NCBI RefSeq assembly: GCF_036347055.1
Contig: NZ_CP108882.1
Coordinates: forward strand, 3,546,501 to 3,610,500
DNA length: 64,000 bases
Reading direction: 5' to 3'
Source of the DNA: Streptomyces sp. NBC_00820
GTDB taxonomy: Bacteria; Actinomycetota; Actinomycetes; Streptomycetales; Streptomycetaceae
The notes below the pieces were generated by a model. The model made no database searches. It was not told the origin of the DNA and worked only from the letters and a program-made list of their open reading frames with translations. Below are positions 11,212 to 19,601 of the stretch, in pieces. Numbering within the stretch: the stretch's first letter is position 1; the number at the start of each line of letters is the position of its first letter. Both the position numbers and the translations under genes were made by a program.

Positions 11212-12938
11212 CCGCTCTCACCACGCTCGCGGCACTCGTCGGCGACACCGTCCCGGGCGCCGTTCCCCCGGGCGCCCCCGGCTCTCCGGGCTCCCCCGAC
11301 CCGTCCGGCCCCGCCGGTCTCACCGGCTTCAGCGGGTTCAGTGGCTCGGCCCAGGCGATGTCGCTGGTCGCCTTCTCCACCGTCGCCACGCTCACCCTGC
11401 TGCTGTGCGTGATGACCGGCCCCGACCGCGACGACCTCGACGAGTTCTACACCGGATACGGCTCCCTGTCCCCGCTGCGCAACGGCCTGGCCATCGCCGG
11501 CGACTACATCTCCGCGGCCACCGTCCTCGGCACGGGCGGCGTGGTCGCCCTGTGCGGCTACGACGGGCTCGTCCTCGCCCTCAGCACCACCCTGTCGCTG
11601 ATGCTGCTGATGTTCCTGCTCGCCGAACCACTGCGCAACGCCGGCCGGTTCACCATGGGCGACGCGCTGGCCCGCCGGCTCCCGGGCCGCGCCGTACGGA
11701 TCGCGGCCTGCGTGGTGACGATCGCCGCGCTGCTGCCGCTGATGCTGGTCCAGCTCGCCGGCACCGGGCAGCTGATGGCGTTCGTCCTCGGCTTCTCCAA
11801 CGAGTCGCTGAAGACCGGCTGCGTCGTGGGCCTCGGCGCGCTGATGATCAGTTACGCGGCGATCGGCGGCATGAAGGGCACCGCGCTCATCCAGATCCTG
11901 AAGATCGTGATGCTCTTCGGCTCGGGCGGTGTGATCGCCGTTCTGATCCTGCACCGCTTCGACTGGGACCCGGGCGCCCTCTTCACCGCGGCGGCGCAGC
12001 ACAGCGGGGCCGGACCGGCCTTCCTGCACTCCGGGCTCCAGTTCGGCGGCGGCCGGTACCCCCGCCTGGACATGATCGCCTCGGAGCTGACCGTCGTCCT
12101 CGGCGGCGCCTGCCTGCCCCACGTCACCATGCGCATGTACACCGCCTCCAGCGCCCGCCAGGTACGCCGCTCGATGTCCTGGGCGGTGTCGATCGTGGCC
12201 CTGTTCGTGCTGGTCATCGCGGTGATCGGGTTCGGTGCCACGGCCCTGCTCGGCCGCCCGGCGGTCGCGGCCGCCGACCCGCAGGGCAACACCGCCTATC
12301 TGCTCGGCTCACGCGCGGCCTTCGGCGCCGACGTGTCCACGGCGGAGACCTTCCTGTTCACCCTGGTCACCACGGCGATCTTCCTGACCATGCTCGCGTC
12401 GGTCGCCGGCATGATCCTCGCCTGCGCCAACTCCCTGGCCCACGACGTCTTCGCCGCCCGCGTCCGGGAGATGCCGGCCCGTCGTGAGATGGCCCTGGCC
12501 CGCCTGTCGGCGCTCGCCGTCGGCGCGCCGACGATCCTGCTGGCCACCCTCGTCCAGCACCACAGCCTGCAGCCCCTGGTGACCTTCTCCTTCTGCGTGG
12601 GCGCCTCCGCCCTCGCACCCGCCCTGGTCTACGGCCTCTTCTGGCGCCGCTACACCCGCAGCGGGCTGATGGCCACGCTCCTCGGCGGCTCGCTGACCGT
12701 GCTGCTGCTCATGCCGGGCACCAACCTCGTCTCCGGCTCGCCCATCGCGGCCTTCCCGCAGGCCGACTTCAACTGGTTCCCGTTCACCACCACCGGCATC
12801 GTCTCCATCCCGGCCGGCTTCCTCTTCGGCTGGCTCGGCACCGTCGCCTCGGGCCGCCGCAAGGCGGAGGAACAGCGGCGCCAGTACGAGGCGGTGGAGG
12901 GCTGGATCCTGGCGGGGGCGGTACGCAGGGGGAGGTGA
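11208..12938 (+). CDS. SSS-family cation/monocarboxylate symporter (ActP/MctP type)
   Basis: A 576-residue polytopic membrane protein of the sodium/solute symporter family. A long low-complexity Gly/Pro/Ser N-terminus is followed by about 13 predicted helices. Family marks include GLAIAGDYISAATVLG near the start of the transport core and FTLVTTAIFLTMLASVAGMI. Its pairing with a DUF485 gene points to acetate, pyruvate or a related short monocarboxylate; the true substrate is inferred. It is translationally coupled to the DUF485 gene and followed by GC-rich repeats rather than a clear terminator. Confidence 0.88.
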   Translation: MTALTTLAALVGDTVPGAVPPGAPGSPGSPDPSGPAGLTGFSGFSGSAQAMSLVAFSTVATLTLLLCVMTGPDRDDLDEFYTGYGSLSPLRNGLAIAGDYISAATVLGTGGVVALCGYDGLVLALSTTLSLMLLMFLLAEPLRNAGRFTMGDALARRLPGRAVRIAACVVTIAALLPLMLVQLAGTGQLMAFVLGFSNESLKTGCVVGLGALMISYAAIGGMKGTALIQILKIVMLFGSGGVIAVLILHRFDWDPGALFTAAAQHSGAGPAFLHSGLQFGGGRYPRLDMIASELTVVLGGACLPHVTMRMYTASSARQVRRSMSWAVSIVALFVLVIAVIGFGATALLGRPAVAAADPQGNTAYLLGSRAAFGADVSTAETFLFTLVTTAIFLTMLASVAGMILACANSLAHDVFAARVREMPARREMALARLSALAVGAPTILLATLVQHHSLQPLVTFSFCVGASALAPALVYGLFWRRYTRSGLMATLLGGSLTVLLLMPGTNLVSGSPIAAFPQADFNWFPFTTTGIVSIPAGFLFGWLGTVASGRRKAEEQRRQYEAVEGWILAGAVRRGR

Positions 12939-13001
12939 GGACGCGGGAGGGCGCAGACGGCGGGAGGGCGCGGGACGAGACGCGGACGCGACGGCACGCG
13001 G

Positions 13002-13052
13002 CGGCACGCGGGCCATGGCAAGGACGCGACGGCACGCGGGCCATGGCAAGGA
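13002..13052. repeat. 23-bp direct repeat, two copies
   Basis: An identical 23-base unit containing CACGCGGGCCATGGCAAGGA occurs at 13002-13024 and 13030-13052 (period 28) between convergent genes. Flanking DNA holds further GGCACGCGG fragments, so it looks like a small decayed tandem array. Confidence 0.75.
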
Positions 13053-13103
13053 AGCGGCAGCACGGGCGGCGGGACGAGGCGAGGAAGTGGCGGGGCGGCC
13101 CGC

Positions 13104-13994
13104 CTACTCCAGCGCCGCCGCTCTCCCCGTCAGCGCCATCAGCCTGTTGCGCACGTCGTCCATCTGCGCCTGGACCTCGTCCCACCTCTCGCCGTGCTCG
13201 CGCAGGACGCGTTCCGTCTCCCGTGCGAGGCGCTCCTCGCGCACCCGGGCCTCGGCGATGATCTCGGCGCCTCGTGCGCGCGCCTCCTCCTGGCAGCGGC
13301 GCGCGGACTCCCCGGCCTGGCCGAGCCCCCGCTCCGCCTCCGCCAGGGCGGCCTCCGCGCGGCGGACCCGCTCGGCGTGGCGGGCCTCGAACCCGGCCAC
13401 GCGCGCGGCCTCCTCGCGCCCGGCCGCGGCCCACCGCTCGTCCCGCTCCCCGGAACGCTCGGCGAGCACGCCGGTGGCGCGCCGCCGCGCCTCGCGCAGC
13501 CCGGCGAGGGCCTGCCCGCGCCGTTCCCGTACCTCCCGCCGGGCGCCGACGCGCAGGTCGTCCGCCTCGGCGCGCGCGGCAAGCAGCCGCCGCGCGGCGC
13601 GCCCTTCCGCCTCCGAGCGGAGGGCGGCGGCGTCCTCCCGCGCGGCCCGCAGCGCGTCGGCGGCGCCCGCCTCGGCGTCCGCGACCCGCTGCCGCGCCGC
13701 GCACCGCGCGCGCTCGCGGACCTCTGCCGCCTCTTCCCGCGCGATCTGGAACAGCCGCTGCGCGCGCTCCCCGAGCGTCTCGTACGCCTGCGGCGCGAGC
13801 CGCGCCACGACCTCCCGCAACCGCGCCGCCTCCGCCTCCATCTCCTTGGCGAGCACGGTCAGCCGCGCGGCACGCTCCCACGCGGCGTCCCGGTCCAGCG
13901 ACAGCGCCTCCGTGTACGCGTCGGCCTGGTCGGGGCGGTAGCCGCGCCCCCGGACGGTCACGAAACCGTGCGGCGTCATCGATGCGCTGCTCAC
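13104..13994 (-). CDS. Long coiled-coil protein (cytoskeletal / 'cellulose-binding protein'-like)
   Basis: A 296-residue protein that is almost entirely Ala/Arg/Glu-rich heptad sequence. Only the first ~25 residues differ (TPHGFVTVRGRGYRPDQADAY), a short motif shared with Streptomyces proteins often labelled cellulose-binding and with DivIVA/Scy-like coiled coils. This suggests a structural or polarity role rather than an enzyme; the label in databases is historical. GTG 13994 is chosen for GGAGAGGGG 8 bases upstream; a second in-frame ATG (MTPHGF) lies 5 codons later. Its mRNA would end at the repeat region before the symporter stop. Confidence 0.7.
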   Translation of the reverse strand: MSSASMTPHGFVTVRGRGYRPDQADAYTEALSLDRDAAWERAARLTVLAKEMEAEAARLREVVARLAPQAYETLGERAQRLFQIAREEAAEVRERARCAARQRVADAEAGAADALRAAREDAAALRSEAEGRAARRLLAARAEADDLRVGARREVRERRGQALAGLREARRRATGVLAERSGERDERWAAAGREEAARVAGFEARHAERVRRAEAALAEAERGLGQAGESARRCQEEARARGAEIIAEARVREERLARETERVLREHGERWDEVQAQMDDVRNRLMALTGRAAALE

Positions 13995-14262
13995 CCAGGG
14001 CACCCCTCTCCGGTGGACATACACGACAGGATGATTTCGCGCATATCCTGATGGATCAGGCGTAAGGGTTCATAACGCGACACTCCGCGCGTACGTCACG
14101 GGCGGACCGGCCGGGGCGGCGGGGAACGCGACCGCCCAACGCCCGGATCGCGCCCGGTCGGCGCACCGCCGTACGGCCTCCCAGGTCCGGCGACGGGCGC
14201 GGCGACACCCCGGACCCGCCCGCGCGGCACCCGCGCGGATTCCCCCGCTCCGCCGCGCCCAT

Positions 14263-14478
14263 CCGGGTGAGGGGCAGGGCGAGGCACCGCTCGCGGTCTC
14301 CGTCCCCGACCTGGACCAGCAGAAGGGCCTGTACGTCCGCATCGACGACGTCGACCCGGCGGAGAGCGAACCGGCCGACTTCCACTGCTCCTCCACGACG
14401 ACACCGCACACGGCGATCACCGAGGAACTGTGCGGGTGGCTGATGGACCGGCTGCCCGGCCGAGCCACCGGGAGCCAC
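14263..14478 (+). pseudogene. Possible coding remnant, plus strand
   Basis: In one frame (codons from 14263) about 70 residues read with strong third-position G/C and protein-like composition (LDQQKGLYVRIDDVD, then FHCSST and ITEELCGWLMDRLPG). There is no convincing start, the upstream part is not protein-like in any frame, and the frame runs on into the opposite gene without a stop. It looks like the eroded 3' end of a gene, possibly lost when the neighbouring island was rearranged. I do not recognise the family. Confidence 0.35.
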
Positions 14479-14486
14479 CGCACGAA

Positions 14487-14526
14487 CACCGCGCCCAGCC
14501 TCCGTACGGGGAGGCTGGGCGCGGTG
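14487..14526 (-). terminator. Strong terminator hairpin of the deaminase/SUKH-4 gene
   Basis: A perfect 17-bp stem (14487-14503 with 14510-14526) and a 6-nt loop begin 44 bases after the stop of the minus-strand gene at 14570. Confidence 0.8.
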
Positions 14527-14569
14527 CGTGCTTGCTGGTACGGCCGGTGCGGCCGGGCAGGACGTCAGA

Positions 14570-17500
14570 TCAGAGCAGGCCGTCCCACATCTGCTCCAGC
14601 AGCACCGACCACCAGCTGTCCGGCGACCCGAGCGCCGCCGGGTCCAGCGAAGCCAGCTGCGCCTGGAAGTCGACCGTCCAGCGGCCCGCCTGCTCCTGGT
14701 TCAGACCGAACCGCAGCCGCCACATCCGGCCCAGCAGCGCCAGACAGCGCGCGAACTCCGGCAGACCGGTGTTCACGAACTGCGGCGGCACCGGAGCGCC
14801 GCCCGGCCCCGCCTCCACCGGCACCGCGACGATGTTCGCCGTCCCGTACTGCACACAGATCGCCTTGCCGAAGTCCGTACCCATCACGAGGTACGACCCC
14901 GCATCCGAGGCCGGCAGCACCCCGCGCTCGGCCGCCAGCTCCGCCAGCGTCGGCACCGGACGGCCCGGCTGCGCCTGCGCCCAGAAGAACGGGCCCAGAT
15001 CCACCGGCAGTCCGGCCACCACCAGCGTGTGCGCCACGACCGGCGGCACGCCCTGCCGGGACACCGCCTGCTGCTCGAACCGGAACACCCCCGGCCCGAA
15101 CACCGCCGCCAGCTCCTGCGCGATACCCTCCGGCGCAACCGGCGGCGCGGCCTGCACCGGCGTCAGCGGCGCCCGCACCGGCGCCGGCCGCGCGGGACCG
15201 TCCGCCACCTGGTGCAGCTCGCCCTGGTGCGCCAGCAACTGCTGCATGCCCTGCTGCCGGCTCGCGTGATCCGTGCCGTACGGCGCGATGCTCGCGATCC
15301 GCGCCTGCGGCCACTGCTCCCGGATCATCCGCGCGCAGTACGCGCCCGGCAGCTCACACGACTCCAACTCCGTGTGCAGCTCCAGCACCTGATCCGGCGG
15401 CACGTTCATGCCCCGCAGCTCGTGGAAGATCTGCCACTCCGGGTGCGGCGTACCCGGCGCCGAACGCCGGATCAGCTGCTGCTCCGAACCGTCCTGCGCG
15501 CGGTAGCGCAGCACGGCCTGATACCCCGGCCCGACCGTCGGCTGCCCCGGCTGCGGAAACCCGTACGCCGCGGGCTGCCCCGGCATGGACGCCCCGGGCG
15601 GCGGCATCGCGCCCGGGGGCGGCATCGCCCCGGGCGGCGGCATCGCCCCGGGGGGCATGGGCTGCGGAGCACCGGGCGGCATCCCAGGAGCACCGAGCGC
15701 GCCGGGGACGGGGGGCGGAGGAGGCATCCCCGGACCACCCACGGGAGGCGGAAGAGGTACGCCGGGTCCGCCCGCGGGGGGCGGAGGGGGCATCCCCGGA
15801 CCACCCATGGGGGGCGGGGGAGGCATGCCCGGACCACCCGCAGGGGGCGGGGGCGGAGGGGGTACGCCCGGTCCGCCCGCAGGAGGCGGAAGTGGCACAC
15901 CCGGACCACCCACGGGAGGCGCCGACAGCACCGTCTCCGCATGGTGCACGGCACCGTGCGGGCCGCCCGGGCCAGCGGGCACGCCAGGCGCACCCGGGAA
16001 GCCGGGAGCCTGCGGGCCCCGCGGGGCACCCGGAGGCTGGGGTGCGCCGGGAACGGGCGGCATGCCAGGAGCACCCGGGGCGCCTGGTGCACCGGGAGGC
16101 TGAGGCGCGCCGGGGACCGGCGGCATGCCGGGAGCTCCCGGCGCCTGCCCCGCGCCGGCACCCTCCGGGCCGGCGGCGGGCGCCATCAGCTGGGTCGGCA
16201 CGTAACCACCCGCAGGCGCACCCGGCGTACCCGGCGTACCCGGGGCTCCGGGCGGAGGCGGCACGCTCCCCGGACGCGCGCCGGGGGCGCCGGGCGCGCC
16301 CGGCGGATGAGGCGCCGCGCCCAGACCGGCGCGCCCCTTGCGCGGCGGCGGCGCGGCCTTGCTCGTCGCGGCATCGGCGATGTCCCCGGCGTTCGGCGGC
16401 AGCGGCCGCCCCTGCGCGGCCGGACCGCCGACAGACGGCTGCGGCGCGCTCGGCGTGCCACCCGGAGCCTGCGGATAGCCGTAACCCGGAGCCCCTTGAG
16501 GACCACTCGGGACGCCCGGCGGGTAGCCGTACGTCGGAGCGCCCGGGGGCGGCGGAGGCGTGCTGCCCTGCGAAGCACCGGGAACACCGGGAACACCGGG
16601 CGCGGCAGGGTAGGCGGGCGCACCCGGCGTCTGCGGGTAAGCCTGATCCGGTCCAGCCGGCGGAGGCGGCGGCGTGCTGCCCTGCGGCGCACCCGGAACA
16701 CCCGGCATACCCGGAGCGGCGAAAGCCGCCGTCCCGGCCTGGGCGCCCGGCATACCGGCGGCGTCGACGGCCGGTGCGACCGCCGTGGACGGCAGTTGAC
16801 TGCCCCCCGACATCAGCGCCGTCTTCGCGTCCGGTACGGCCACCGGCGGCCTGCCGGCGCCCTCGTCCGCGTCGCTCAGCGGCGGAGCGAACACCGTCGC
16901 GGGAAGCGGCACCGAACGGTCGTCGCCCGCATCGGCGTTCGTGTCCGTACCGGCCCACGGAGTGGCCCCCACGGGCACCTCGGGCGCGCCGGACGCACTC
17001 GCGCCCGCCGCCGGCCACGACGTACCGCCCGCGGCCCCGACCGCCGCACCCGCACCGTCAGTTCCCGCAGGAGCGGAAGGCGCCGCAGGCCCGGGCACAG
17101 AAGGCCCGGAAGGCCCCGCAGGCCCCGTGCTTCCCGGTCCCCCGCCTCGCGTCTCGGCAAGCCCGCCGCCGCCGAAGGAACCCCCGCCGCCGACACCGGA
17201 ATCCACACCGGCACCGGCACCGACCGGCCCCGCCCCCGGAGTTGCGGCGGCGCCGCCCTCTCCCCGCCGGTCCGGAAGCCCCAGCTTGTCCGCCGCCTCC
17301 TGCAACCACTCCGGCGGACTCAGCAGGAACGACGTCTGGTTCAGATCCACCCGGGCCGCAGCCGGCGCCGGCATCGCGTCCTCGACCTCGTCACGGCGGC
17401 CGTACGTCTCCTCGTACCGGCGGATCACCTCACCCACCGGCAACGCCGGCCACAACGTGGCCTCCCCGCTGTCCCGGGCGATCACCAGCCGCTGGCCACC

Positions 17501-17653
17501 CGCGTCCGCACGCGGCCCCTCGGCACGGTCCTCGCCCCACACCACGAAGCCCAGCTCGAACTCCCGCACCCGTACCTCACGGTGCTGGTACGCCGGGACG
17601 TCCCCGTTGATCCACTCCTCGGCGCGCTCCTGCGCCTGCGCAAACGTCACCAT
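14570..17653 (-). CDS. Imm35-like / proline-rich / deaminase / SUKH-4 fusion protein
   Basis: 1027 residues in four parts. (1) 1-95: small alpha/beta domain like Imm35/YrhB immunity proteins, with LVIARDSGEATLWPALPV. (2) About 130-700: very Pro/Gly/Ala-rich linker with PGAPGAPG and GGPGMPPPPP repeats. (3) About 710-800: deaminase-like domain with HPE at 737-739 and Cys766/Cys773 in TELESC...GAYC. This HxE plus Cys pair is the zinc site of XOO_2897-like nucleic-acid deaminases. (4) About 840-1027: a SUKH-4-like immunity domain ending near DSWWSVLLEQMWDG. Toxin and immunity domains in one cytosolic chain, with no signal peptide, are unusual. ATG 17653 follows GAGG; the WHH/SUKH-1 gene ends 10 bases upstream, so they form one operon. 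Domain calls are by eye; activity is inferred. Confidence 0.7.
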   Translation of the reverse strand: MVTFAQAQERAEEWINGDVPAYQHREVRVREFELGFVVWGEDRAEGPRADAGGQRLVIARDSGEATLWPALPVGEVIRRYEETYGRRDEVEDAMPAPAAARVDLNQTSFLLSPPEWLQEAADKLGLPDRRGEGGAAATPGAGPVGAGAGVDSGVGGGGSFGGGGLAETRGGGPGSTGPAGPSGPSVPGPAAPSAPAGTDGAGAAVGAAGGTSWPAAGASASGAPEVPVGATPWAGTDTNADAGDDRSVPLPATVFAPPLSDADEGAGRPPVAVPDAKTALMSGGSQLPSTAVAPAVDAAGMPGAQAGTAAFAAPGMPGVPGAPQGSTPPPPPAGPDQAYPQTPGAPAYPAAPGVPGVPGASQGSTPPPPPGAPTYGYPPGVPSGPQGAPGYGYPQAPGGTPSAPQPSVGGPAAQGRPLPPNAGDIADAATSKAAPPPRKGRAGLGAAPHPPGAPGAPGARPGSVPPPPGAPGTPGTPGAPAGGYVPTQLMAPAAGPEGAGAGQAPGAPGMPPVPGAPQPPGAPGAPGAPGMPPVPGAPQPPGAPRGPQAPGFPGAPGVPAGPGGPHGAVHHAETVLSAPPVGGPGVPLPPPAGGPGVPPPPPPPAGGPGMPPPPPMGGPGMPPPPPAGGPGVPLPPPVGGPGMPPPPPVPGALGAPGMPPGAPQPMPPGAMPPPGAMPPPGAMPPPGASMPGQPAAYGFPQPGQPTVGPGYQAVLRYRAQDGSEQQLIRRSAPGTPHPEWQIFHELRGMNVPPDQVLELHTELESCELPGAYCARMIREQWPQARIASIAPYGTDHASRQQGMQQLLAHQGELHQVADGPARPAPVRAPLTPVQAAPPVAPEGIAQELAAVFGPGVFRFEQQAVSRQGVPPVVAHTLVVAGLPVDLGPFFWAQAQPGRPVPTLAELAAERGVLPASDAGSYLVMGTDFGKAICVQYGTANIVAVPVEAGPGGAPVPPQFVNTGLPEFARCLALLGRMWRLRFGLNQEQAGRWTVDFQAQLASLDPAALGSPDSWWSVLLEQMWDGLL

Positions 17654-17663
17654 CGCCCGAACC

Positions 17664-18659
17664 TCACTCCCCCACCGACGCCGAGGACACCGGAACGGCA
17701 CGCGCGAACCCGCCGTCCACCATCAGGTTCGCCACCGTCTCCAACTCCGGCGGATCACCGGCCAGCCGCGACAGGAACGCGTCGAAGTCATCACCGCACG
17801 GCAGCAGCAACCGCTCCACGCGCTCGGCGGGCGACCACGACGGATCCACGTCCCGCACATCGTCGTACGCGCAGAACCACACCGAACCGGCCCGCTCGCC
17901 CCGCACCTTCACCGCGAGCAGACCACCCTGCACGAACCCGACGCCCAGATAGTCCTTCGTCAGATGGTCACGCAGACACTTGTTCACATAGACGAGGTCA
18001 TTGACCGCCGCCTCGTCCCGCACCGTGAAGAACGGCTGGTCCAGCAACAGCCCCAGCTCGGCGTCCAGCGCCGCACCCACCGGCGCGCACCCGCCCGCCG
18101 CCTTCAGGAACGAACGATAGGCACCCGGCAACCGGTAGCCGAGGTCCTCCTCGACACCCTGCACCTGCGACTCCGTCACCGCCACACCCGACTTCGGCAG
18201 CCCGAAGTGCGCCGGACGCGTCTCGTTCAACGGCCGCGTCCCACGCTTGGCGTGGTCCACCGCGGTCGTCGCCACTCCACCGTGATGCCGCAGCAACGCC
18301 TTCACATCGACCGGAACCAACTCCAGCCGCCGCGAACCCACCACGTGATGCCACGTCCAGCCGTGCGGCGTCGACACCGCCGGCACCGTGTCCCACAGCT
18401 CATGCCCCGTCGCAGCGAGCGCCGCGTTCGCCGACACGTAGTCCGTCAGCCGCAACTCGTCGACACCGAAACCCTCCGGCGGCTCGGCGATCTCCACCGC
18501 CGCACGCGCGTACGGCGCGAAATCGGGGTAACCGCGCTCGTCCACCCGTACCCCTCGCGGGTGACGTGCCGCCCGCACCGGATCCGGGAAGTGCACGACC
18601 TGCCCGGCATAGGCCGCGTTCGGCGGCGCGGCTTGCTGCCCGAGCCGACCTGTCGTCAT
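17664..18659 (-). CDS. WHH-type HNH nuclease fused to SUKH-1 (SMI1/KNR4) immunity domain
   Basis: 331 residues. The N-terminal part has the signature of the WHH family of HNH/EndoVII toxins: GYPDFAPYA (43-51), then TWHH at 102-105, ELVPVDVK, and HHGG at 125-128, which supply the histidines of the metal site. From about 155 to 300 follows a SUKH-1/SMI1-KNR4 domain (VEEDLGYRLPGAYRSFLKAAGG, read in pieces, is its typical helix-turn start). Normally the nuclease is the exported toxin tip and SUKH-1 its separate antidote; here they share one chain. ATG 18659 has AGGGGG upstream. First gene of the minus-strand operon with the deaminase/SUKH-4 fusion, divergent from the YwqJ/SUKH-3 pair. Confidence 0.75.
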   Translation of the reverse strand: MTTGRLGQQAAPPNAAYAGQVVHFPDPVRAARHPRGVRVDERGYPDFAPYARAAVEIAEPPEGFGVDELRLTDYVSANAALAATGHELWDTVPAVSTPHGWTWHHVVGSRRLELVPVDVKALLRHHGGVATTAVDHAKRGTRPLNETRPAHFGLPKSGVAVTESQVQGVEEDLGYRLPGAYRSFLKAAGGCAPVGAALDAELGLLLDQPFFTVRDEAAVNDLVYVNKCLRDHLTKDYLGVGFVQGGLLAVKVRGERAGSVWFCAYDDVRDVDPSWSPAERVERLLLPCGDDFDAFLSRLAGDPPELETVANLMVDGGFARAVPVSSASVGE

Positions 18660-18972
18660 GGCGGTTGCCCCCTGCGGCACTCTGTACGAGCCGACGCCGC
18701 ACCCTGTACGGCACGCCACGACCCGTATCCGACTGTCTCTCCAACGTCACCGACGCGTTGACCGCGCCCGTCGCGGTGCCGACAGCCTATGCGGTACACG
18801 CACACCGGTCACCGGCCGCCGACGGCCCACCCCGCCACTTCCGTGACCAGCCGTCACCCCACCGTCACCCCCAGCCCCGCCCCCGCGTGTCGCACCGCCC
18901 CAGCTACCGCACCAGCCACGGCATTTGGCACTCTGTGTCCTTCGGGGGATGCCCGGGGAGGAAAGAACGATC
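18660..18972. other. Divergent intergenic region of the SUKH/deaminase island
   Basis: 313 bp between the two divergent halves of the island. No gene is seen. It should contain both promoters, but I find no confident -35/-10 pair and no clear palindrome. The only clear signal is GGGAGGAAAG just before the plus-strand start at 18973. Confidence 0.4.
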
Positions 18973-19488
18973 ATGAACACGATGCAGACCGGAGGGACCG
19001 ACGTGCGCGCCGGCGACCCTCGCATCGGCTGGAGCGGCACCGAAACACCGTCCGCCCCCACCCTTCTGTACCGCCGCGACGGCATCCTGCCCACCGTCGC
19101 CGCCGCGCTCTCCGTCCGCGGCGCCACCCTCACCGGCACCGCCGCCCGCGGCGACCAGCCCCCACCTCTGCACCCCCTCGTGCAGGACTTCCTCGACACC
19201 CTCACCAGCGGCCAGCGCGACCGCTTCACCGGACGGTGCGCCGAGACCATCCTCATCTCCCGGCACATCGCCGCCGCCGACGCCACCCGCAGCAAACGCG
19301 CCGCCCGCAAACCGATGACCAACGGCGAGGCACGCCGGGTCCTCAAGCAGGCCAAACTCACCACCCGCCGCATACGCGAGGACGGCGACCCGCTCCACGG
19401 CCGCTTCGCCACCCCCTGCCGCGCCTGCACCGCCCTCAGCGCCCACTTCGGCATCTACATCGTCAGCCCGCCGACAACCGGCGCCTGA
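18973..19488 (+). CDS. YwqJ-type nucleic-acid deaminase-like protein
   Basis: 171 residues. The zinc-site residues of the cytidine-deaminase fold are present in the YwqJ arrangement: CAE at 89-91 (Cys replacing the usual His of HAE, as in the YwqJ family) and TPCRAC at 147-152 (PCxxC). Between them is a basic helical stretch (SKRAARKP...RRVLKQAKLTTRR). YwqJ proteins are predicted nucleic-acid deaminase toxins, usually at the C-terminus of large exported proteins; here the domain stands alone with a short N-terminus and no signal peptide. ATG 18973 has GGAGGAAAG upstream. It is followed after 113 bp by a SUKH-3 gene, the expected immunity partner. Confidence 0.75.
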   Translation: MNTMQTGGTDVRAGDPRIGWSGTETPSAPTLLYRRDGILPTVAAALSVRGATLTGTAARGDQPPPLHPLVQDFLDTLTSGQRDRFTGRCAETILISRHIAAADATRSKRAARKPMTNGEARRVLKQAKLTTRRIREDGDPLHGRFATPCRACTALSAHFGIYIVSPPTTGA

Positions 19489-19601
19489 CACCCCACCCGG
19501 CACCAGTCCGGCACCCGTCCGGCACCCACCCCCGCACCGGACGGACACCCGGCCCGGCGCACCCCCGGAACCACCCCGCAAGCACGACGATCGAAGGGCC
19601 G

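Larger units (their letters stand above)
13995..14569. other. 575-bp region without an intact gene
   Basis: The first 250 bases show no coding signal on either strand. From about 14263 a plus-strand frame has Streptomyces-like codon use (see the remnant at 14263-14478), and 14487-14526 is a strong hairpin. The rest is the 3' trailer of the 1027-aa gene. Confidence 0.5.

Noticed and set aside
14443..17610. Plus-strand open frame of 1055 codons over the deaminase/SUKH-4 gene
   Set aside because: It is an antisense shadow of a Pro/Gly-rich gene: low-complexity Arg/Pro/Ala composition, no ribosome site and no recognisable domain.
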